A stretch of 14,446 bases of DNA. It comes from Candidatus Staskawiczbacteria bacterium (GTDB taxonomy: Bacteria > Patescibacteriota > Minisyncoccia > Minisyncoccales > Staskawiczbacteraceae). The notes beneath the pieces are model-generated. The model searched no databases. It saw only the letters and a program-made list of their open reading frames with translations, and had not been told where the DNA came from. A program made the translations under genes and the position numbers. This document shows positions 1-5,864 of the stretch, in pieces; position 1 is the first letter of the stretch, and each line of letters begins with the position of its first letter. The stretch lies in contig CAINMG010000061.1 in the NCBI GenBank assembly GCA_903850725.1, positions 1-14,446 on the forward strand. Reading direction: 5' to 3'.

Positions 1-24
1 CCTTGGGCGGGGCCACTTATTGTT

Positions 25-146
25 TTACGTATTAACAACAAATAGGCGACTTTAATTTCTAGGTTTTTATCCCCAGAACAGAAAGGCCAAGTTCTTCCCT
101 TTGGGAAGGATTTAGAATGGGCATCTCTGTTCCGAGGACTACGTAA
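25..146 (-). ncRNA. Structured RNA candidate of unknown family (may continue past the left edge)
   Basis: The minus-strand RNA from about 146 leftward can fold into a long rod. Bases 70-82 pair with 126-138 over 13 positions, using two G-U pairs that would be C/A mismatches on the plus strand, so the minus strand is the likely RNA. Inside are a 3-bp GCC-type helix (86-88/120-122) and a tight hairpin (94-99/103-108) with a 3-nt loop. A 7-bp helix, TTACGTA with TACGTAA (140-146/25-31), could close the whole. There is no open reading frame here. It lies just downstream of the DUF5667 gene and could be read through from it. I do not recognise the family: it lacks tmRNA, SRP RNA and RNase P signature sequences. 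6S-like rods are a loose comparison only. Confidence 0.4.
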
Positions 147-159
147 CCTTTTTTTAATT

Positions 160-912
160 TTAATTACTAATTACTAATACCTTTTCAAATGCGTCGGAAT
201 ACTTTTCTGCGTCAAATAAATCTTTAATTTCTTGTAATGTTTTCTGTTGATCAACTGTCAATGTAGAATTTTCCAATGCTTTTATCTCTTCCTCTACTAT
301 TACTTTGTACAAATTATCAGAACTTGCGCTTAAATCAGATCCTCCTATCCTGTCTAATAATACTGCATTTTCTTTTATTTTCTTTATTTCAACTGCAAAT
401 TCCTTCATTGATTTTGGATTTTTCTTTACTGCGCTAATCAATCTACTTGTGGCATCTGCCATACTTGCTTGAAATTCACTTGTAGCAAGAGCAATGTTTT
501 CTGTTCTATTATCCTTGACTATCAAGGCCAAATCTTCTAATCTTTTGTTTGCAATTTCAAAATTATATTTTGAAGAGTCATCATTATTTACAAAAGCTGT
601 TTGAAGCTTTTCGCCTGCTCTTCTTACAGAAAATAACATATCTCCAGGAACTGCGTTCTGAGCAAATCCAAATACTCCACCAACCAGTAAAAGCACTCCA
701 GCTAAAGAATAGGCAAATTTTGTTTGTAAATTAAATGCTGGCATTGTGTTTACAAAGCTTGTGAACCTAGCTTTTATTGTAATTTTATTATCATTAGAAA
801 TACTTACAAAATCAGCACCCAAAATACTTTTTTTAGTTAAATCAGCCCACTGCTTATTTGGTTTAATTTCTGAAAGTTTATTTAATTTTTCTATAAGTTG
901 TTTTTCTGTCAT
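160..912 (-). CDS. DUF5667-type single-pass membrane protein, possible anti-sigma partner
   Basis: 250 aa, ATG start. The N-terminal part (about 1-62) is hydrophilic and should be cytoplasmic. One membrane helix follows at about 66-84. The outer part (about 85-250) begins with the AVPGD..F.V/RRAGEKLQ pattern and continues with KYNFEIANKRLEDL, which is how DUF5667 domains look, and is predicted to be helical and extracytoplasmic. It lies downstream of the ECF-like sigma factor gene in the same direction, with about 170 bp between them. A cytoplasmic tail, one membrane segment and a sensor-like outer domain next to a sigma gene suggest an anti-sigma or signal-input role. That is inference from context: the N-terminus shows no clear zinc-binding anti-sigma motif. 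No clear Shine-Dalgarno is seen. Confidence 0.75.
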   Translation of the reverse strand: MTEKQLIEKLNKLSEIKPNKQWADLTKKSILGADFVSISNDNKITIKARFTSFVNTMPAFNLQTKFAYSLAGVLLLVGGVFGFAQNAVPGDMLFSVRRAGEKLQTAFVNNDDSSKYNFEIANKRLEDLALIVKDNRTENIALATSEFQASMADATSRLISAVKKNPKSMKEFAVEIKKIKENAVLLDRIGGSDLSASSDNLYKVIVEEEIKALENSTLTVDQQKTLQEIKDLFDAEKYSDAFEKVLVISN

Positions 913-980
913 TTTAGAGCCATTATTAGGCTGATTATAACTATGACGATAAATCTATGTTTTTGTTACACTTTCTGTAA

Positions 981-1067
981 ATCGTCATTGCGAGGAGCCC
1001 ACAGGCGACGTGGCAATCCCAACCACTGAGATTGCTTCGTCGGTTGCGACCTCCTCGCAATGACGAT
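981..1067. repeat. Palindromic repeat (SLRGG type), intergenic copy
   Basis: Ends are 17-bp perfect inverted repeats (ATCGTCATTGCGAGGAG at 981-997 and its complement at 1051-1067). Inner GGCGACG..GCAATC parts are also inverted. It is more GC-rich than its surroundings. Further copies lie at 1966-2074 and, as a half copy, at 3149-3184. This copy sits between the sigma and DUF5667 genes, so their shared transcript would carry a large hairpin there. Confidence 0.85.
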
Positions 1068-1084
1068 AGTTACAATGTATAGAA

Positions 1085-1600
1085 CTAAGCTTCCTGTATT
1101 TTGCCTTTGAGTTCGTCTTTCAAGACTTTGAGTCCTCTATGAAGCATCACCCTCACCGTCCCAGCTGGCTTATCCATAGCCAAGGCAATTTCAGGCACAT
1201 CCATACCATCTAAATAATGCCATATAATTACATTTTGATAATCCTCTTTCATATTCTGTATTGCTGACTTGACCAGTTGCACATCAGAGCCTAAAACAAC
1301 TGAATCGTGTATGCTTGTCCTATTGTCAATTATCTGAGGTGCCACCTCGGTAGAAACAATCTTCATTTTACCCTTTTCTCTATAATGGTCTATCACTGCA
1401 TTGCTTGCAATTCTATACAAAAAAGATCCAGGGCTCACAATATCTGCTTGCTTGGCATAAGACTCCCAACCTTTCAAAAACACCTTAGAAGTTATATCTT
1501 CTGCTATCTCTTGAGAGCTAACTTTTAAGTAAACAAACCTATATATTTTATCAATATATTGGTCGTAAATGGTGCTAAATTGTGCCTTTTTCTTATCCAT
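1085..1600 (-). CDS. ECF-like RNA polymerase sigma factor
   Basis: 171 aa, the usual size for a two-domain ECF sigma factor that directs RNA polymerase to particular promoters. Region 2 covers about 8-80: FSTIYDQYIDKIYRFVYLKV, the AEDITSKVFLKGWE segment and FLYRIASNAVIDHYR, matching the -10 recognition fold. Region 4 covers about 112-165: YQNVIIWHYLDGMDVPEIA followed by the helix-turn-helix AGTVRVMLHRGLKVLKDEL. The ATG start is supported by AAGGA eight bases upstream. It has its own strong promoter (1615-1643) and is followed by the DUF5667 membrane protein gene, suggesting a sigma/anti-sigma pair. The TGTCCTA box array upstream suggests transcriptional control as well. The regulon cannot be told from this window. 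Confidence 0.9.
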   Translation of the reverse strand: MDKKKAQFSTIYDQYIDKIYRFVYLKVSSQEIAEDITSKVFLKGWESYAKQADIVSPGSFLYRIASNAVIDHYREKGKMKIVSTEVAPQIIDNRTSIHDSVVLGSDVQLVKSAIQNMKEDYQNVIIWHYLDGMDVPEIALAMDKPAGTVRVMLHRGLKVLKDELKGKIQEA

Positions 1601-1614
1601 TATTATATTCCTTA

Positions 1615-1643
1615 ATTATATCACAAAATGTCACTCAAGTCAA
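1615..1643 (-). promoter_or_regulatory. Promoter of the sigma factor gene
   Basis: On the minus strand TTGACT (1638-1643), a 17-bp spacer and TATAAT (1615-1620) make a near-consensus housekeeping promoter. The start of transcription should fall near 1608, so the leader before the ATG at 1600 would be only about 8 nt and barely include the AAGGA. A second TATAAT (1602-1607) lies even closer to the start codon but has no matching -35. Confidence 0.75.
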
Positions 1644-1670
1644 TATATATAGCTCTATTTTTATATAACT

Positions 1671-1748
1671 TGTCCTATCAACTCAATCCTTGTCCTATCA
1701 ATTAAATTAGGACATTTCTTGCTGTATTAGGACAAAATGACTGTCCTA
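1671..1748. promoter_or_regulatory. Symmetric array of five TGTCCTA boxes (probable operator)
   Basis: Perfect TGTCCTA boxes lie at 1671-1677, 1691-1697 and 1742-1748, and the inverse TAGGACA at 1708-1714 and 1728-1734. The first four form two 20-bp-spaced direct pairs facing each other, exactly symmetric about 1702.5, although the bases between boxes are not palindromic. This is typical of a protein-binding site on one DNA face. The array lies 28 bp upstream of the sigma -35 element and overlaps the 3' end of the winged-helix regulator gene, which is the natural candidate binder (inference). Confidence 0.55.
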
Positions 1749-2386
1749 TCATTATTATCTGTTATTTTGTAAAATATTTGGTTCCATTCCCCAACTCTTA
1801 CTACCTTTCCCATTTCCAGTAAGCCGTCCAAATCCCTTCTAATAGTTCTTTTGGTTATATTTGGCAGAACTTTGATAATGTCTGAAACCTGCGCCTTTTC
1901 CTTTTCATTTAACATATCCAAGATTCTTTTCTGCCTTTCTGTAAGTTCTTGTTGCAACCCCTTGCTGTCATTGCGAGACCCGACCGCAGTCGGAGTCGAA
2001 GCAATCTCAAAGTTTGTTTTGCTTTCAATGGCTGGGATTGCTTCGTCAGCTTGCGAGCCTCCTCGCAATGACGACAATGCAGATGCCGGGTATCTGATAC
2101 CGGGTATCTGTAATAAAATCTCTCTCTTTATTGCCTCATACTCTTTTATTAAAATCAAAAAGTTTATATTATCAATCCATCTTTGAGCTTTGGCAATTTT
2201 TAAGTAACTTATAAAAACATCAATATCTTCTTTTATAGAATTTTCTCCGCCCGAGGCGGATCCGCCTAGGGCGGACAAAATTGCCAAAGCCTTTTCTTTA
2301 GCTTTGTCTTTGAGTGGATCATGTTCTGGGAAAAAATCCAAAACCTTGTAAGCAGTATTTGTTATTTTTAGAAATCTTTCTTCCAT
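1727..2386 (-). CDS. DeoR-type winged-helix regulator with in-frame palindromic inserts
   Basis: 219 aa, ATG start. The C-terminal part (about 149-208) is a DeoR-like helix-turn-helix: LTERQKRILDMLNEKEKAQVSDI, then the recognition helix ITKRTIRRDLDGLLEMGKV and a wing. Unlike true DeoR sugar regulators, the DNA-binding domain is C-terminal and there is no sugar-phosphate sensor domain. The N-terminal part (1-92) is helical and hydrophilic, with no family I recognise. Three stretches look foreign: residues 38-47 (GC-rich palindrome), about 93-104 (short tandem repeat) and 105-141 (SLRGG palindromic element). All keep the frame and enlarge the linker between the two parts. The last codons lie inside the TGTCCTA array, so it may control itself and the sigma gene downstream (inference). 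No Shine-Dalgarno is evident. Confidence 0.75.
   Translation of the reverse strand: MEERFLKITNTAYKVLDFFPEHDPLKDKAKEKALAILSALGGSASGGENSIKEDIDVFISYLKIAKAQRWIDNINFLILIKEYEAIKREILLQIPGIRYPASALSSLRGGSQADEAIPAIESKTNFEIASTPTAVGSRNDSKGLQQELTERQKRILDMLNEKEKAQVSDIIKVLPNITKRTIRRDLDGLLEMGKVVRVGEWNQIFYKITDNNDRTVILS
1966..2074. repeat. Palindromic repeat (SLRGG type) inside the regulator gene
   Basis: Ends TGTCATTGCGAG and CTCGCAATGACG are inverted, and inner GAAGCAATC/GATTGCTTCGTC are inverted as well. It is the same family as 981-1067. It is read in frame and encodes residues about 105-141 of the winged-helix protein (SLRGGSQADEAIP through VGSRND). Confidence 0.85.
2086..2110. repeat. Short tandem/palindromic repeat in the regulator gene
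   Basis: CCGGGTATCTG occurs twice with a 14-bp period (2086-2096 and 2100-2110), and GGTATCTGATACC (2089-2101) is a perfect palindrome around one base. It is read in frame as part of the IPGIRYPAS stretch, next to the SLRGG element. Confidence 0.6.
2246..2275. repeat. GC-rich 30-bp palindrome inside the regulator gene
   Basis: A nearly perfect palindrome centred on GGATCC, with TCCGCCC and GGGCGGA arms and only one mismatched pair. It is strongly GC-rich in an AT-rich gene, and encodes the SALGGSASGG stretch (residues about 38-47) in frame. Confidence 0.8.
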
Positions 2387-2479
2387 AATATTTTTTATAT
2401 TATAAATAAAAGTTTACTCTAAATTAAAGCAAAAGTCAAAGGACATTTTTACGCTTCCAAAAAAAATATAGTATTTTTA

Positions 2480-2485
2480 ATTATA
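2480..2485 (-). promoter_or_regulatory. Possible -10 element for the winged-helix gene
   Basis: TATAAT on the minus strand in the 182-bp gap upstream of the regulator gene. No good -35 is found; the usual -35 position is taken by the inverted TGTGGA/TCCACA palindrome at 2492-2516. Nearer the gene, TTGACT at about 2434-2439 with TAAACT 17 bp on is a weaker alternative. One near-match to the TGTCCTA box (AAGGACA, 2439-2445) also lies in this leader. Confidence 0.35.
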
Positions 2486-2491
2486 CCATAT

Positions 2492-2516
2492 TTTTCCACA
2501 AGTCACCTGTGGATAA
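2492..2516. promoter_or_regulatory. Inverted pair of DnaA-box-like sequences
   Basis: TTATCCACA (minus strand, 2508-2516) is identical to the classical DnaA box, and TTTTCCACA (plus strand, 2492-2500) fits the relaxed form TTWTNCACA. They face each other across 7 bp. As DNA this could bind DnaA; as RNA it is a hairpin with a 5-6 bp stem. It sits between the rlmN terminator and the regulator gene's possible -10. Two boxes are too few for an origin. Confidence 0.4.
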
Positions 2517-2536
2517 CTATTTTTTTTGTCTAACAA

Positions 2537-2562
2537 AAAAAGACCTAAAAATAGATCTTTTT
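2537..2562 (-). terminator. Rho-independent terminator after rlmN
   Basis: An AAAAAGA..CT / AG..TCTTTTT hairpin with one mismatched pair and a 6-nt loop lies just after the rlmN stop codon. On the minus strand its 3' arm runs into TCTTTTTTTG, a suitable U tract. Confidence 0.7.
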
Positions 2563-2568
2563 AAAAAA

Positions 2569-3582
2569 TTATTTTCCAGTTACAAATTGACCACAAGCAG
2601 CTTGAATGTCATCGCCAAAACGATATCTTTGCACAAAGTTTATTTTTTGTTTTTTTAGTATTTTTTTAAATGCTTCAATCCTACTGTTACTTGAAGCTTG
2701 AAACTGAGAACCTTTGACATTATTAAAAGTTATTAAGTTTAAAAAATATAATTTTTTACCCATCAACCCAGCCAATTCTTTGGCGCACTCATCTGTGTCA
2801 TTTATATCTTTAATTAACACATACTCAAACATTACCTTTCTTTTTGTTTTTACAATATAATCATCTACAGCTTTTAAAACTTTATCAAGTGAATATCTTT
2901 TGTTTATTGGCATTAATTGGCTTCTTAATTCATTATTTGGCGCGTGCAAAGAAATAGCCAAATTCACCTGAAGTCCGCTGTTAGCCAACTTTTCAATGCC
3001 CTCAATTACTCCACAAGTAGAAATTGAAATATTCCTTATGCTAATATTAAATGCCTTGGTATCATTTAAAACTTTGATAGATTGCAAAACATTATCATAA
3101 TTTAAAAATGGCTCCCCCATGCCCATAAATGTGACATTCGTCACCCTTTCGTCATTGCGAGGAGCAGGGCGACGAAGCAATCTAGAGAAAAACAAAACCT
3201 GTTCGATTATTTCTTCAGTAGATAAATTTCTTATAAACCCCATTGTGCCTGTAGCACAGAATAAACAACCCATTGGACAACCTACTTGGCATGAAACACA
3301 AACTGTGTTTCTTTTATCCATATGGCGCATCAAAACAGTTTCAATTTCTGCCCCATCTTTTAGGATAATTTTAGCCTTTACACTATCGCCAGTTTTTGAA
3401 ACCAAGCTTTCTGCCTTAATTTCCAAAGGACATTCTTTATTTAATTCATCTCTCAATTCTTTGGAAAATGAAGTTGCCTGGTTCCAATTATCTATAAATT
3501 TTACAAACACAAAATCTCGCGCTTCTTTTAAACGATATTTTGGCTCGTTTTTTAAAACCTCTTCTAATTTATCTAAATTCAT
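2569..3582 (-). CDS. rlmN: 23S rRNA (adenine2503-C2)-methyltransferase RlmN
   Basis: 337 aa from the ATG at 3582; a TTG two codons upstream is also open but less likely. It is a radical SAM enzyme that methylates C2 of A2503 in 23S rRNA and C2 of A37 in some tRNAs. The radical SAM cluster motif is GCPMGCLFC (Cys102, Cys106, Cys109). Cys95 (in NTVCVSC) and Cys330 (in QAACGQ) match the conserved mechanistic cysteines of the family. GMGEP, SISTCGV and SLHAPN are also present. Length is slightly short of the usual 340-385. Residues about 134-145 (RLLRRPAPRNDE) come from a half copy of the SLRGG palindromic repeat, in a loop between the GFIRNL..EQVLFF segment and VTNVTFMGMGEP. It follows the lamin-tail gene by 37 bp, is probably co-transcribed with it, and ends at the terminator at 2537-2562. 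Confidence 0.97.
   Translation of the reverse strand: MNLDKLEEVLKNEPKYRLKEARDFVFVKFIDNWNQATSFSKELRDELNKECPLEIKAESLVSKTGDSVKAKIILKDGAEIETVLMRHMDKRNTVCVSCQVGCPMGCLFCATGTMGFIRNLSTEEIIEQVLFFSRLLRRPAPRNDERVTNVTFMGMGEPFLNYDNVLQSIKVLNDTKAFNISIRNISISTCGVIEGIEKLANSGLQVNLAISLHAPNNELRSQLMPINKRYSLDKVLKAVDDYIVKTKRKVMFEYVLIKDINDTDECAKELAGLMGKKLYFLNLITFNNVKGSQFQASSNSRIEAFKKILKKQKINFVQRYRFGDDIQAACGQFVTGK
3149..3184. repeat. Half palindromic repeat (SLRGG type) inside rlmN
   Basis: TCGTCATTGCGAGGAGC followed by GGCGACGAAGCAATCT matches the left half of the elements at 981-1067 and 1966-2074. Read from the minus strand it encodes the loop insert RLLRRPAPRNDE in RlmN without breaking the frame. Confidence 0.8.
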
Positions 3583-3619
3583 AACCAAACAATAACATAT
3601 TATTTATATTTTGTAAAAA

Positions 3620-5782
3620 TTATTCTGCTTTTGGAGTTGATGTGTCTAAAATTATTGTATCTGCAATTCCAACGGCAGTTTCGTTTCCAGCAGAATCTTT
3701 AAATTTTACTCTCACTGTTTTTATACCATCACCAGAAGCTGATAAAATCCAATCTTTTGTTGTCGCGTATGGCTCCCAATCATGGTAGGAGCTAGAATTT
3801 GCAATCTTCATTTCAACAACTTCTGACAAATCATCCACAGCAGATAAAGTCAAAACAACATTTCTTGTATTAGTATATTCCGCCCCATCATTTATTATTA
3901 TTGTTCCTGTTGGCGGAGTGTTATCAATAATAGGTGGCGGTGGTGGCAATTCTATTTTTGTAAAAATTGGCTCTATTGGCAAAAATTCTGACCAGTTCCC
4001 CTCATTATCTTTAGCCTTTACTTGAAAATAATATGTTTTGCCGTCAACTACAGGAATTGTTTCAGACTGCTTTATAAGCTGGATAGACATCGGGTGTCCA
4101 TCTACTTCTGCTGATAAGTCTTCGTGCCAATTTTCAGCAGCTGCAGGGTCTAAATCATTCCATCTAAATATATAACTATTCACGCCAGATGGCGTGACAG
4201 TTCCCAACAAATCAGTTATTTCAAAACTTATTGGAAAACTTAAATTTGTCTGTATTGCAGACAATAAACCAAAAACTACCTCTGGCGGAGTTTTATCTTT
4301 GGGGATTTCCACAATTGGCGGTTCTACAAAAGTAATATTTTGTGATTTTGGAGTTGGATTTTGCAATTCAAAATCACCAATATTATCTTTCCTGCCCCAA
4401 GTTAAATTTTCAGTAATTTTAGACCAGCCCACAGAATCCACAGGGTCACCTTTTGGATTTTTTAAGGATATATTATCATCTTCATTCAATGTACCTTCAA
4501 ATTGCAAGTCAGACAAATCTTGCCACAAAGACTCTGCTTTTGAAATAAGAAAATAGCCATTTGAAGGAATTTTCTTTCCCTCAAACATTGTTTTTGTAAT
4601 AAATGAAGTATTATTTCTAAATATATACCAACCAGTCAAATCAACTTCTTTATTATTTTGATTATAAAGCTCAATAAAAACATTTTTATCTCCAGTTTTT
4701 TCTGCAATTTTTACCTCCGAAATTATTATTTTATCATAAATAATTTCTCCAGACCCACCTCCTCCGCCACTACTTGGAGGTAAAATAATTGGTACTATAT
4801 ATTTTATATTTTGTTGTTTTGGAGTTGATAACTGTATCTCAAAATCAAAATTATTACTGCCAGTATCTTGCTCTGTTTTTTCAAGCTCAAGCCACTTTCT
4901 ACCAATAGTTTTACCATTTGTAGGATTTTCTGCAGGAGCTTGTAAAAACCAATTGGCCAGGCCAAAACCCAGTAGATCAGAAGTTTCTTTATTTGGATTT
5001 TTCAAAACCAAAGAATTATCTTCAGTCAAAGGATTATTTGTTAGAATATCGGCATAATTTGCAAAAAAACTACCCTCGCGGGCAATTAAAAAATAACTTT
5101 TTGGATAAATAATTTTTCCAGCAAATAAATTGCTTGGCACGTATGTTGCAAAATCCTGAGCTGTTTTGGTTTTTCTTTGCAAATACCAGCCCGTCAAACT
5201 TATTGCCTCGCTGTTTGGATTATACAATTCTACAAACTCTTGTTTGTCATCATCTTGCCCAGCAATTTGCACTTCAGAAATTAAAATTTGAAAATAATTA
5301 GGTTTATTTTTATTAATTTCTACCAAATCTACATCAGCCTGCTTATCCTCCTTGTCAACTTCATCTTTTAAATCTTTCTCTTCTTTATCTATTTGGTCTT
5401 TGTCTTCTATAATCTCATCATCTTTTTCCTCGTCCGGCGAAGCTTTAGCAAAGGAGGATTGCTTTTTAGCTTCGAGCAAATCATTAATTTGCCTTCTTAT
5501 AATATCAATTTGATCTGCTAAATCATCTAGCTCATCTTGCGAAGTTTCGAGAGGGGTCGGACCCCTCTCAGTTTCTATAAGATCTGGTGCGTGGAAAGTT
5601 TTGAGGACAGGATCTGCAATTTCTTTTTGATTTTGAGAGTTGACAAGCGAAGCAACAAAAAATCCTGTTTCTTTTGCAAGCTTTAAAAAATCAGGTAAAT
5701 AATTGTAAATAAATCCAGATAACAAAATCGCCAAACAAAAACCAAACAAAAATTTAAGAAATTTTTTAATTCCTATTAACAT
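3620..5782 (-). CDS. Surface protein with two lamin-tail domains and Ig-like domains
   Basis: 720 aa, ATG start. A membrane anchor or uncleaved signal lies at about 8-28 (FLKFLFGFCLAILLSGF). A highly charged, coiled-coil-like D/E/K region covers about 80-155. Lamin-tail domain 1 is about 163-325 (ILISEVQIAG, EFVELYNPN, LTGWYLQRK, GKTIGRKW). Domain 2 is about 349-485 (IIISEVKIAE, VFIELYNQN, LTGWYIFRN, TWGRKDN), after a PPSSGGGGGSG linker. Then come a fibronectin/Ig-like region (about 497-610, with YYFQVKAKDNEGNWSEF) and a bacterial Ig-like domain (about 620-720, DNTPPTGTI..FKDSAGNET). Lamin-tail domains in bacteria occur on secreted or envelope proteins, so cell-surface display or adhesion is likely. 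No enzyme motif is seen. Two palindromic inserts lie in the N-terminal third. There is no clear Shine-Dalgarno; a TATAAT at 5819-5824 could be its -10, but the -35 is poor. Confidence 0.85.
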   Translation of the reverse strand: MLIGIKKFLKFLFGFCLAILLSGFIYNYLPDFLKLAKETGFFVASLVNSQNQKEIADPVLKTFHAPDLIETERGPTPLETSQDELDDLADQIDIIRRQINDLLEAKKQSSFAKASPDEEKDDEIIEDKDQIDKEEKDLKDEVDKEDKQADVDLVEINKNKPNYFQILISEVQIAGQDDDKQEFVELYNPNSEAISLTGWYLQRKTKTAQDFATYVPSNLFAGKIIYPKSYFLIAREGSFFANYADILTNNPLTEDNSLVLKNPNKETSDLLGFGLANWFLQAPAENPTNGKTIGRKWLELEKTEQDTGSNNFDFEIQLSTPKQQNIKYIVPIILPPSSGGGGGSGEIIYDKIIISEVKIAEKTGDKNVFIELYNQNNKEVDLTGWYIFRNNTSFITKTMFEGKKIPSNGYFLISKAESLWQDLSDLQFEGTLNEDDNISLKNPKGDPVDSVGWSKITENLTWGRKDNIGDFELQNPTPKSQNITFVEPPIVEIPKDKTPPEVVFGLLSAIQTNLSFPISFEITDLLGTVTPSGVNSYIFRWNDLDPAAAENWHEDLSAEVDGHPMSIQLIKQSETIPVVDGKTYYFQVKAKDNEGNWSEFLPIEPIFTKIELPPPPPIIDNTPPTGTIIINDGAEYTNTRNVVLTLSAVDDLSEVVEMKIANSSSYHDWEPYATTKDWILSASGDGIKTVRVKFKDSAGNETAVGIADTIILDTSTPKAE
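5427..5458. repeat. FAKASPDE-type repeat inside the lamin-tail gene
   Basis: Ends TCCTC and GAGGA are inverted, with AAGCTT near the middle, and it is locally GC-rich. Read in frame it gives SSFAKASPDEE (residues about 109-119), between a helical stretch and the acidic region. The same peptide is known to me from many CPR proteins, so it is probably a dispersed coding repeat. Confidence 0.65.
5550..5570. repeat. 21-bp GC-rich palindrome inside the lamin-tail gene
   Basis: GAGAGGGGTC and its complement GACCCCTCTC flank a single G: a perfect hairpin-forming palindrome. In frame it encodes ERGPTPLE (residues about 72-79). It stands out from the AT-rich gene around it. Confidence 0.65.
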
Positions 5783-5828
5783 GCAAATAAAATTTAAAAC
5801 TTATTTATAGCTTATTTTATTATAACAA

Positions 5829-5855
5829 AAAACCACTTCCTTTAAAAGTGGCTTT
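5829..5855 (-). terminator. Rho-independent terminator after clpB
   Basis: CCACTT (5833-5838) pairs with AAGTGG (5846-5851), extended by flanking A/T. On the minus strand the hairpin runs into GGTTTTTTGTT. It lies just past the clpB stop codon. Confidence 0.75.
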
Positions 5856-5864
5856 TTATTTCTT

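Noticed and set aside
981..1067. A CRISPR array or an insertion sequence
   Set aside because: Only inverted arms of a single short element; there are no regularly spaced repeats with unique spacers anywhere in the window and no transposase gene.
2387..2568. A replication origin
   Set aside because: Only two DnaA-like boxes, no box cluster, and no dnaA, dnaN or other origin-linked genes in the window.
3119..3595. A 158-codon plus-strand open frame opposite rlmN
   Set aside because: It lies entirely antisense to a well-conserved enzyme gene and has no ribosome binding site or recognisable domain.
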